Shown here piece after piece: positions 1 through 6,464 of a stretch of DNA of 8,220 nt. Below the pieces are notes generated by a model. That model was not told where the DNA came from and made no database searches. It saw only the letters and a list, made by a program, of their open reading frames with translations. The position numbers were made by a program, and so were the translations under genes. How positions within the stretch are numbered: position 1 is the first letter of the stretch; each line of letters starts with the position of its first letter. The stretch comes from Chitinophaga pinensis (GTDB lineage Bacteria > Bacteroidota > Bacteroidia > M30B66), in assembly GCA_943330985.1 (NCBI GenBank), contig CALQJV010000037.1, forward strand, positions 1 to 8,220. The letters are read 5' to 3'.

Positions 1-37
1 CCCCTAGTAATTCAATATTGCTAGGGGTTTTCTTATT
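1..37 (+). terminator. Rho-independent terminator of an upstream + strand gene
   Basis: CCCCTAG (1-7) pairs perfectly with CTAGGGG (21-27). The stem can be extended inward by TAAT (8-11) against ATTG (17-20) with one G-U wobble, giving 11 bp around the 5-nt loop TCAAT. A T-rich run TTTTCTTATT follows directly (28-37). This is the classic intrinsic terminator layout for + strand transcription, so a + strand gene should end just left of the window. The first base of the stem is the first base of the window, so the stem could be longer than seen. Confidence 0.85.
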
Positions 38-251
38 CTATGAACTCGAATTGAACACGTATATAATCCTGAACTCATTTCAATAAGATCAAATAAGTCG
101 ATTTAGATTATATAACGAATTGTATTCAATAATTAATCGAATCAGACGTCTCAACATGTGAAATATTCTTCATCTTTATAATGTTGAAAAATATTCTTCT
201 AATATAGGTTACTTCATAGATGCTTCATACGAACTTTACAAAAAAACAATC

Positions 252-1067
252 ATGATAAGAAAGTACCTTCTTGGCTTTATTTTACTTGCTGCCTTTCCAT
301 ATTCATTACAAGCCATCGAAAGTATTGTAAGTGTTCAACAATCTTTCTCTCAATCGAAAGTATATGCAGGTGGCAATTTCCTTGTAAAACTTCAAATCAA
401 ACGACAAGGCCTCAATAGTTTTTTTCAAATTGAACAAGAATTGCCCAAAGGAATGACAGCTATTGGAGTTGAAAGCCAGGGAGCTATTTTCAATTTCAAA
501 GATGGGAAAGTAAAATACAATTGGCTGCGATTGCCTGTAGAAGATGAGATTCAAGTAATATATAAGGTAACAGTCCCCTTCGAAATGCGCGGCAAACAAA
601 CAATTGGAGGCATTTATTATTATATAGTTGATGAAGAAAAGGAGATTTTCAATATTCCGCATCATTCTATTGATGTCATCGAATACATCGCACCAAGCGA
701 TTCACTTGCAGAGAAAAAATTATTGGGCATTATTGACAACACTTCCGACAAACCACAATACATGGAAGAAGAGAAAATGGATCTTATCTATAAAATCCAA
801 ATATTGAGTTCAACCAAAGAACTCGATAAAGACTCTTTACGAAAAGCATACGGAATCAAAGAAAAGCTGCAAGTAGAAAATTACCATGGTCTTTATAAAT
901 ATACAACCGGCACTTTTGGCACATATGAACAAGCGCGCGATTACAAGAACAGCATGGATTTTTCCCGATACATTCCTTTTGTTATTGCATACAACCGAGG
1001 CAATCGAATCACCATTGGAGAGGCCATGGATTTAGCTTCTAAGAAACGAACTGTTCCTAAAAAATAA
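252..1067 (+). CDS. Exported SPOR-like domain protein (paralog A)
   Basis: I do not recognise a named gene. The 271-residue product starts with a signal peptide (KYLLGFILLAAFPYSLQA, cleavage probably after residue 21). Residues about 24-142 form a beta-rich domain without a family I can name; visible marks are QELPKG at 62-67, GAIF at 77-80 and WLRLP at 91-95. A charged linker (about 145-176) leads to a SPOR-like C-terminal domain (about 178-250) with the paired motifs YKIQI, GLYKYTTGTF and FVIAYNRGNRI. SPOR domains are known to bind peptidoglycan stripped of stem peptides, so a periplasmic or envelope role is inferred. The ATG follows an A-rich stretch without a Shine-Dalgarno site, as is common in Bacteroidota. 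The gene ends with tandem TAA stops. It is the first gene of a tight + strand cluster, and the next gene is its paralog. The reading frame is firm; the function is unknown. Confidence 0.85.
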   Translation: MIRKYLLGFILLAAFPYSLQAIESIVSVQQSFSQSKVYAGGNFLVKLQIKRQGLNSFFQIEQELPKGMTAIGVESQGAIFNFKDGKVKYNWLRLPVEDEIQVIYKVTVPFEMRGKQTIGGIYYYIVDEEKEIFNIPHHSIDVIEYIAPSDSLAEKKLLGIIDNTSDKPQYMEEEKMDLIYKIQILSSTKELDKDSLRKAYGIKEKLQVENYHGLYKYTTGTFGTYEQARDYKNSMDFSRYIPFVIAYNRGNRITIGEAMDLASKKRTVPKK

Positions 1068-1103
1068 TAAATTCAATCTATTTCCTTGCTAATAAATTCG
1101 GCT

Positions 1104-2177
1104 ATGAATTCAATGAAACGCGATGGATTTTTGTTTGTTCTTTTCTACAGCTTATTTACATCATTTTCATTTGGTCAAGTCGAAACTGTAAATGCAAGTT
1201 ACACCCAACCCGACTCGGCCTTTGCTGGAATCCCATTTGAAATTGGTTTGAAATTAAACCGAGGGAACATTGAGGGAATTGCGCGTATTCAACAAGAATG
1301 GCCTTTGGGATTTTCGGTGAATGAAGTTGAAAATGCAGGTGCTATCTTTTCGATGAGTAAATCGCAATTGCAATTTTTATGGATTACTTTACCCAAGTCG
1401 CAAGAATTGAATATTCGATTTGAAGTAACCGCCAACAAAGAGTATAGAGGAACCGTCGAAATTCCCTTGGTATTTCTTTATTTGAAAGATGATGTTCGGC
1501 AAGAAATTAACCTTCCATCATTGAAAATAACTATTCGTGTAAAAGGGAATCGTGTTTTTGAAAATCCTAAAAACCCGGCTCAAACAACAGCTCAAGTAAT
1601 TCCAAGCAAATCTATCCAAGAGAAACCATTAGAGCATTCTTCAATCGCAGAGAAATCGACTCAATCGGATAAAAAAGTTGCTTTAATCAAGGAAAAAGTA
1701 ATGTCGCCCAAATTGGAGACTGTTAAGAAAGCAGAAATTAAATCGGCCGCTAGCAAGCCTGATACACTTTCTCTAATTAAATCCCAAACCAGCAAACAAA
1801 CCTCAACAAACTCTCTTGCAAAATTGGAGACGAGCAATAAAAAGAATACTAATCTAGACTCCAAGAAAAATGGAGAAGTTCGTTCTAGTTCTTCGACTGT
1901 TTCGGTTATAAGCTTTAAAATTCAACTGGCGGCATTGCCTCAAAAAACTGAATTATCTGCGATTGCAAAAGAATTCGAAATCAATGAAAAAGAAATCACC
2001 GAAGAGAAACACAATGGTTTGTTTAAATATACGTATGGTGAATTCCCTTCGCTTATAGAAGCCCGAAATAAGATGAACGCAAACAAAAAAATGAAAAACA
2101 AATCGTTTGTTGCTGGGTATAGAAATGGACTAAGAATAGATCTCGAAGAAGCAATTCATTTAAGTAAAACCAAGTAA
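1104..2177 (+). CDS. Exported SPOR-like domain protein with long linker (paralog B)
   Basis: A diverged paralog of the preceding gene. I place the start at ATG 1104 (357 aa). ATG 1113 (MKRDGFLF...) is equally plausible, while the in-frame TTG at 1086 only adds a polar stretch before the signal peptide and is unlikely. In 1104 numbering the signal peptide ends near SFSFG (24), followed by a beta-rich domain (about 28-146) sharing QQEWPLG, NAGAIF and WITLP with paralog A. A Lys/Ser/Thr/Gln-rich, probably disordered linker follows (about 147-268), then a SPOR-like domain (about 271-345: FKIQLAA, GLFKYTYGEF, FVAGYRNGLRI). Both paralogs end with a similar short tail after the SPOR domain (GEAMDLASK in A, EEAIHLSK in B). 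The linker could let the SPOR domain reach peptidoglycan while the N-terminal domain stays elsewhere in the envelope; this is inference. The stop lies 2 bp before the transporter start. Confidence 0.83.
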   Translation: MNSMKRDGFLFVLFYSLFTSFSFGQVETVNASYTQPDSAFAGIPFEIGLKLNRGNIEGIARIQQEWPLGFSVNEVENAGAIFSMSKSQLQFLWITLPKSQELNIRFEVTANKEYRGTVEIPLVFLYLKDDVRQEINLPSLKITIRVKGNRVFENPKNPAQTTAQVIPSKSIQEKPLEHSSIAEKSTQSDKKVALIKEKVMSPKLETVKKAEIKSAASKPDTLSLIKSQTSKQTSTNSLAKLETSNKKNTNLDSKKNGEVRSSSSTVSVISFKIQLAALPQKTELSAIAKEFEINEKEITEEKHNGLFKYTYGEFPSLIEARNKMNANKKMKNKSFVAGYRNGLRIDLEEAIHLSKTK

Positions 2178-2179
2178 TC

Positions 2180-3211
2180 GTGCCCATAAAAGATTATAGC
2201 AACCGACGTAAAATTATCTTAGCGCTTACCATCATTTCGGGAGTCATATTGCTGTATACATTGCGAGATTTATTTCCAGCATTTTTAGGGGCAGTTGTCT
2301 TGTATGTATTGTTTCGCCCATTTTATAGTTATTTACGTCATGCTCAAAAATGGGCCAATTGGTTGGCAACCTGGACAATCATGCTGAGTACTTTTTTACT
2401 GCTCGTACTCCCCATGTTGACCGTAATTATGATGATTGGGAATAAGCTGTCCAATTTATTAATCAATACCGACCAGATCACGGCAATCATCGACCAAGTG
2501 CAAGTTTTCTTTGGATTGAACATTAACGATGATATGGCTATAGAACAGCTAATCTCGTTTATTCAAAACAATCTTTTTGGCGGGGTAAGTACTTTATTAA
2601 ATGGCATTTTAGGTGCGTTTTTCACTTTAGCGATGATGTATTTTATGCTGTATTTCATGCTTATAAATCATCATGCATTCGAACAAACCATTCTGAAATA
2701 CATGCCATTTCAACCTAAAAATAGCTTTCGTTTTGGAGCCGAATTGCGGAGTTCAACATATTCAAATGTTCTTGGCCAAGGTTTTATCGCTTTCGTGCAA
2801 GGTAGCTTAGTGAGTATTGGTTTTTTCATTTTCAACCTGAGTGATCCCCTATTCTGGGGTATAATATGTTTCTTTCTTTCCTTCCTTCCGATTATTGGGG
2901 CGCCAATCGTTTTTGTGCCAGCTGGCTTAATTGCCATTGCTAGTGGTCATTCTTCCGATGGCTATGGAATTTTACTTTGGGGATTTCTATTAGTCATCAA
3001 TATTGATAATGTAATTCGGTATTTCATTTCAAAATACATAGCCAATACGCATCCTTTAATCACCATAATAGGTGTTATTATTGGTATTCCTGTATTTGGG
3101 ATTTTGGGCCTAGTGTTTGGTCCATTGCTTATTTCATGGTTCTTTCTCCTTCTAAAAATATACGAAGAAGGCGCTGATACTGGCGAAGAAGAAGATGAAG
3201 TTCTTGGGTGA
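2180..3211 (+). CDS. AI-2E family transporter (PerM/TqsA-like permease)
   Basis: A 343-residue polytopic inner-membrane protein of the AI-2E transporter family (PF01594 type). Hydrophobic segments lie near residues 11-28, 32-51, 62-86, 134-162, 198-220, 222-255, 262-283 and 292-325, matching the roughly eight-helix layout and usual length. Family marks include FLPIIGAP (235-242) and the C-terminal HPLITIIGVIIGIPVFG (291-307) followed by GLVFGPLL (310-317). Named members have been linked to autoinducer-2 export (TqsA) or cation/proton exchange; substrate cannot be read from sequence. The tail after the last helix is very acidic (EEGADTGEEEDEVLG). The start is GTG, 2 bp after the preceding stop. 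The next in-frame Met (about residue 68) lies inside the third membrane segment, so GTG is well supported. Tight spacing suggests co-transcription with the two SPOR proteins. Confidence 0.9.
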   Translation: MPIKDYSNRRKIILALTIISGVILLYTLRDLFPAFLGAVVLYVLFRPFYSYLRHAQKWANWLATWTIMLSTFLLLVLPMLTVIMMIGNKLSNLLINTDQITAIIDQVQVFFGLNINDDMAIEQLISFIQNNLFGGVSTLLNGILGAFFTLAMMYFMLYFMLINHHAFEQTILKYMPFQPKNSFRFGAELRSSTYSNVLGQGFIAFVQGSLVSIGFFIFNLSDPLFWGIICFFLSFLPIIGAPIVFVPAGLIAIASGHSSDGYGILLWGFLLVINIDNVIRYFISKYIANTHPLITIIGVIIGIPVFGILGLVFGPLLISWFFLLLKIYEEGADTGEEEDEVLG

Positions 3212-3252
3212 AAATGACTTTAGTTAATTGACAAATTTCAACTCACTGATAT

Positions 3253-4041
3253 TTACTTTTGAATTACATCCATAAAAACTCGAAAACCTACCGTTGGTTT
3301 GGGATTCCCATCGTTTGATTGCTTGTTGTTGATGGTCAAATATTCTGGAGTTGATAGCCAACTTCCACCTTTTACAAATTGCTTATCGGAAATCATTTCG
3401 GCGACATTTCCACTCAGATTAAATATGCCAAATTGATTGGGATAATATGAATTTACTTGAGCGGTGATATCGGCCGAATCGTTCAATTTATCGGCAATCC
3501 CAATTGTATCATTTGCTTCTCTTGCAAAATTGCACAAGTAAAGTCCTTTTTTATTCCTCAAAAATTCACCTTTCCATGGATATTTAGCCGAACTGTCTCC
3601 GCCTCTTGCTGCTGTTTCCCATTCGTGTTCGTTTGGTAATCGAAAATGGACTTTTTTGAATTTCTTCTTATGGCTTGAGTTGTACGTTTTTGTTAACCAT
3701 TCACAATACATTTGAGCCGCTTCATAACTCACATTTACAACGGGATAGTCGAAGTATGCAGGATGTTTATGGTAATAATAGATATAGGGATTGGTGGAAT
3801 AAGTGGAAATGTTGTCATTCCATTTTAATGTATCGATTTGTGCAATGGCTAATTCAGCAATTCGATTTTCTTTGATTAATGTTTGTAAAAATTCTCGGTA
3901 GTTTTTATTGGAAACTTCGAACTTGGAAGCGTATAAACTTCCCGAGATTTCAGTCAATGATCGATCAATTTGCTTGATATCAATTTGCCCAAATGTTTTG
4001 AGGGAAATGAAAATGCATACAACCAATAAACTATTTCTCAT
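3253..4041 (-). CDS. Exported FGE/SUMF1-fold protein lacking catalytic cysteines
   Basis: A 262-residue protein of the formylglycine-generating-enzyme-like (FGE-sulfatase, SUMF1) fold with a signal peptide MRNSLLVVCIFISLKTFG. Family marks in order: FEVSNKNYREFL (41-52), YPVVNVSYEAAQMYCEWL (99-116), FRLPNEHEWETAARGG (133-148), YPWKGE (154-159), PNQFGIFNLSGNVAEM (201-216), KGGSW (224-228) and VGFRVF (251-256). The two copper-binding cysteines of true FGEs should follow GGS[YW]. Here the equivalent positions are Ser230 and Leu235, and the only cysteines are in the signal peptide and at 113 and 170. It is therefore probably not a sulfatase activator; a structural or ligand-binding role, as in the related gliding proteins GldJ/GldK, is inferred. 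ATG 4041 was chosen because the signal peptide begins there and AAAGGAAC sits just upstream. A longer GTG-started frame reaching 4134 would only translate the palindromic spacer. Confidence 0.85.
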   Translation of the reverse strand: MRNSLLVVCIFISLKTFGQIDIKQIDRSLTEISGSLYASKFEVSNKNYREFLQTLIKENRIAELAIAQIDTLKWNDNISTYSTNPYIYYYHKHPAYFDYPVVNVSYEAAQMYCEWLTKTYNSSHKKKFKKVHFRLPNEHEWETAARGGDSSAKYPWKGEFLRNKKGLYLCNFAREANDTIGIADKLNDSADITAQVNSYYPNQFGIFNLSGNVAEMISDKQFVKGGSWLSTPEYLTINNKQSNDGNPKPTVGFRVFMDVIQK

Positions 4042-4046
4042 AATGT

Positions 4047-4054
4047 TCCTTTTT
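4047..4054 (-). promoter_or_regulatory. Probable Shine-Dalgarno site fixing the FGE-like gene start
   Basis: Read on the minus strand, AAAAAGGAACATT stands directly before ATG 4041, with the AAGGA core about 5-8 bases upstream of the start codon. Recognisable Shine-Dalgarno sites are rare at the other starts in this window, so this one helps choose ATG 4041 over the upstream GTG at 4134. It lies immediately beyond the small TAACC/GGTTA hairpin, which could influence access to it. Confidence 0.5.
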
Positions 4055-4092
4055 AACCTGGGGTTAGCATCCTGGGGATTAATCCCCAGGAT
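4054..4092. repeat. Tandem inverted repeats: 13-bp hairpin plus perfect 24-bp palindrome
   Basis: Positions 4069-4092 are a perfect 24-bp palindrome with half-site ATCCTGGGGATT. As RNA on either strand it folds to a 10-bp stem with a UUAA loop. Two bases away, 4054-4066 reads TAACCtggGGTTA, a second inverted repeat sharing the CCTGGGG core, so alternative pairing between the units is also possible. The element fills most of the 58-bp gap between the WG-repeat gene and the FGE-like gene. No T-run follows on either strand, so it is not a standard intrinsic terminator. Candidates are a REP-like dispersed repeat, an mRNA processing or stabilising hairpin between two co-transcribed genes, or a protein-binding operator. 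Confidence 0.85.
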
Positions 4093-4099
4093 ACCTTGC

Positions 4100-6208
4100 T
4101 CAATCTTCAATCCAAAATACTTTACCGGTTTCACAATGAAAAAGGGACATTTTTCCGGCTTTCATTAATCGTAAAATTCCCGATGAATTTGTTTTTTTTA
4201 TCTCATCAAAATCAGATTCGGTAATTTCTTCCATTGCATCATTTAGTAGCATCTTACCTGATGCCAATGTAACAATAAAAAGACCTCGCCCCTCCTCCAC
4301 TATATCATTATATTTTATAAGAAGTACAATACGACCTTCTCTATTTACAAGTCCATATTTCCCTCCTTTTTTCACTTTCGAAAATCCTTCATGAAATGGA
4401 TTTACTTCTTCAAAAATAGGATCAATAAATACTTTTCCATTTTTAGAAATAAATCCCCATTTATTATTCTTTTTGAATGATGCCAATCCCTCTGAAAAAT
4501 ATCCACAATCTTGAATTGTTGGTGCAATTACCACCTTGCCTTTTTTATCAATAAATCCTTTTTTTCCTTTTTTGTCGATACGAGCCAATCCTTCGCTAAA
4601 TCCATCTATACCTTGAATAGCTGAAGCGCAGTTTGCTTGAAGTGGAATCATTATTTTTCCTTCTTTATTGACATACCCGCATTTATCATTGAGCATTATT
4701 CGACATAATCCATTCCGAAAATTCCCAATTCGTTGATATTTTACAGGCAAAATAAAAGAACCATTTCGCGCAATTATACCATACACATCATCGATCATTA
4801 CGCGAGCAAGTCCTTCTTTAAAATTCGAAACTTCATCAAATTTGAATGGAATAATTTCATGACCCATTGTATCAATAAAACCATATTTACCATCGCGTTT
4901 TACAGCAGCCAAATCTTCAGAAAAAAGTTGAACTTCTTGATAAACTGGCTTAACAATTATGTGCGCTTTATTATCTAAAAACCCCCACAAACTATCTTCT
5001 TCAAAAGAATAATATCCAGCTTCGGGACCAAGGATATTGCTGTATATAGTAGGTAAAACAAGTTCACCGCGCGTATTGATAATTCCGTATTTATCGTCTT
5101 TTTCAACAATGGCTAGCCCATTCGAAAATGCTTCACCGTCGTTCCAATAAGGTTTAACCAAACGAATTCCCGATTTATTGATAAAAGCTATTTTATCAAG
5201 GATGCGAACCAATGCCAAATTCTCGGAAAAATCTTCTGCCTCTTCAAATTGATAAGGTATTACAACGCGTCCTGTTGAATCTGTATATCCCCATAAATCG
5301 TGATGCACAACAGGAAATAATCGGGTACCTGATAATTGGAAATCGTATTGGATTCGATCTTGGAATGGATACTCTGGATACTTTTCTTTAAATGTTGAGA
5401 AGCTTTCTTTGCGCTGATCGCTCGTAAATAAATCGTAGAGTTGATCCCAAACTTGATTTGTATTGCGATTATCTGGGTATTTTTTCGAAAATGCATATAA
5501 ATCTTCAACTGCGATTTTGGTTATACTTAAACTGTAAATAGCATCTTCGGCATCTTGTTTGTGTTTACTTAATGGCCTGTTTGCAAGAAACTTTTCAAAA
5601 TCTGCTAGGGTTTGCCCTGAAGTTTCTTCGCGGTATTGCGCGTCATCTAAGTTGTTTGCAGCCTGTTTAGCTTGATCTGAATCTGGATATTTGCTAAGAA
5701 AAAATTCCCATTCTTTTGCTGAATTCAATGAATCGGCGCGTTGAAATGCACGTTGATTTCTCAATCGTTTAGCATCTTCGGCAATGGGTGAACCGATATA
5801 ATAATCGATGTAATATTGAAAATATTCTGGGGTATTTATCTTTTGAGCAGATGCAAATGCATTGGAATAAATACGCGATTTAATGTGTTGAATTGCAGAA
5901 TCGGAAAGGGAATAAACTCGATACTTTGATTGTTTTGTGGAATCAAGAATTTGAAAAGCTTGTTCGGCTTTTGTTATTCGGTGAAATGCTGAATCGAGCG
6001 AATAAAAATGATTTAACTGGTCGACGTGAATCAATGCCAATCCATAATTTGCAGCTGCGGGTTCTTTTTTAAGCTTACTTGTGAAAATCTTTTTTGCTTT
6101 AAAGAAATCGAAAAACTGTAATGCTTCATATCCTGACTTAAGCGATTGTGCTTGGGCAAAGAATTGAATGAAACAAAAAAAGAAACAGGCAAGGATCTGT
6201 TTAAACAT
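4100..6208 (-). CDS. Exported TPR-like / WG-repeat protein
   Basis: A 702-residue protein with a signal peptide (MFKQILACFFFCFIQFFAQA, cleavage before QS). Residues about 25-290 are alpha-helical and TPR-like: four units of roughly 30 residues carry the pattern F-x-x-KYP or similar (FFLSKYPDSDQA, FEKFLANRPLSKH, FSKKYPDN, FKEKYPEYP). Residues about 303-640 form about ten WG (KWG) repeats of 33-35 residues, each [WY]GF/GI-[IV][DN]-x-x-G-x-[IV]-[IV]-x-P followed by F-S-E-G-L-A-x-V (for example DGKYGFIDTMG, NNKWGFISKNG). The last 60 residues look like degenerate repeats. WG repeats are common in exported Bacteroidota proteins, and their ligand is generally unknown. I chose ATG 6208 over GTG 6214 because it gives a normal signal peptide and a TAnnTTTG box overlaps the GTG. 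The FGE-like gene follows after 58 bp on the same strand, so the two are probably co-transcribed. Confidence 0.88.
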   Translation of the reverse strand: MFKQILACFFFCFIQFFAQAQSLKSGYEALQFFDFFKAKKIFTSKLKKEPAAANYGLALIHVDQLNHFYSLDSAFHRITKAEQAFQILDSTKQSKYRVYSLSDSAIQHIKSRIYSNAFASAQKINTPEYFQYYIDYYIGSPIAEDAKRLRNQRAFQRADSLNSAKEWEFFLSKYPDSDQAKQAANNLDDAQYREETSGQTLADFEKFLANRPLSKHKQDAEDAIYSLSITKIAVEDLYAFSKKYPDNRNTNQVWDQLYDLFTSDQRKESFSTFKEKYPEYPFQDRIQYDFQLSGTRLFPVVHHDLWGYTDSTGRVVIPYQFEEAEDFSENLALVRILDKIAFINKSGIRLVKPYWNDGEAFSNGLAIVEKDDKYGIINTRGELVLPTIYSNILGPEAGYYSFEEDSLWGFLDNKAHIIVKPVYQEVQLFSEDLAAVKRDGKYGFIDTMGHEIIPFKFDEVSNFKEGLARVMIDDVYGIIARNGSFILPVKYQRIGNFRNGLCRIMLNDKCGYVNKEGKIMIPLQANCASAIQGIDGFSEGLARIDKKGKKGFIDKKGKVVIAPTIQDCGYFSEGLASFKKNNKWGFISKNGKVFIDPIFEEVNPFHEGFSKVKKGGKYGLVNREGRIVLLIKYNDIVEEGRGLFIVTLASGKMLLNDAMEEITESDFDEIKKTNSSGILRLMKAGKMSLFHCETGKVFWIED

Positions 6209-6213
6209 ATGCA

Positions 6214-6221
6214 CAAATATA
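6214..6221 (-). promoter_or_regulatory. Candidate Bacteroidota -7 promoter element
   Basis: On the minus strand 6221-6214 reads TATATTTG, an exact match to the Bacteroidota primary-sigma -7 consensus TAnnTTTG. It ends only 5 bases before ATG 6208, so transcription from it would give a leaderless or nearly leaderless mRNA for the WG-repeat gene. I see no clear -33 TTTG or TTG at the expected 19-21 bp upstream, so the call rests on one box. Confidence 0.35.
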
Positions 6222-6347
6222 CATGTTGATCGTGGATGTTTATAATGGAAATTCGATTGGGAAGCATTCCACTTTTTAATAAGTCAAAACGTATAAAAAC
6301 GATTGTATTTCTAAATATAAATCCCCCTATTTTATTTAGCTTGCAGC

Positions 6348-6464
6348 ATGAATTTTATGAAAGATTTCTGGAAAAAATACTTCCCGTATTTTCAAGTCGA
6401 CATGATTTATTATGCCTTGGTCATTTTATTGGTTCCGATTATTTTACTCATCTCCCGCTGCTGA
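6348..6464 (+). CDS. Putative small single-pass membrane protein (38 aa)
   Basis: A short frame starting at ATG 6348 (alternative in-frame ATG 6357) and ending at TGA 6462-6464. The product begins MNFMKDFWKKYFPYFQVD, a basic and aromatic head, followed by one hydrophobic segment (about residues 19-36, MIYYALVILLVPIILLI) and a short SRC tail. This charge-then-helix pattern is typical of genuine small inner-membrane proteins with the N-terminus inside. It occupies an otherwise empty intergenic region, divergent from the WG-repeat gene. Its last 21 bp overlap, antisense, the 3' end of the yigZ-like gene. No Shine-Dalgarno site is visible; TTG 6303 and TATTTTAT 6328 are a weak promoter-like pair. 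An in-frame stop at 6318-6320 limits upstream extension. The function is unknown, and chance occurrence cannot be excluded without homologs. Confidence 0.5.
   Translation: MNFMKDFWKKYFPYFQVDMIYYALVILLVPIILLISRC

Noticed and set aside
60..183. TATAAT-like boxes in the leader of the SPOR cluster (for example 175-182)
   Set aside because: Bacteroidota primary sigma factors use TAnnTTTG rather than TATAAT, no TTTG occurs in this leader, and such boxes are common by chance in AT-rich DNA.
1086..1103. TTG start for the second SPOR gene
   Set aside because: It adds six residues before a normal signal peptide; ATG 1104 or 1113 are better starts.
2842..2860. CCCC tattct GGGG hairpin inside the AI-2E gene
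   Set aside because: Only a 4-bp G/C stem within well-conserved coding sequence; no T-run and no second copy tied to it.
3212..3252. Bidirectional terminator between the convergent AI-2E and FGE-like genes
   Set aside because: I looked for a hairpin on both strands and found only 4-bp arms (AGTT/AACT, AATT/AATT); nothing supports a terminator call.
4042..4134. Extended N-terminus of the FGE-like gene starting at GTG 4134
   Set aside because: It overlaps the end of the WG-repeat gene, translates the palindromic spacer, and buries the signal peptide about 30 residues inside. ATG 4041 has both the signal peptide and an AAGGA site.
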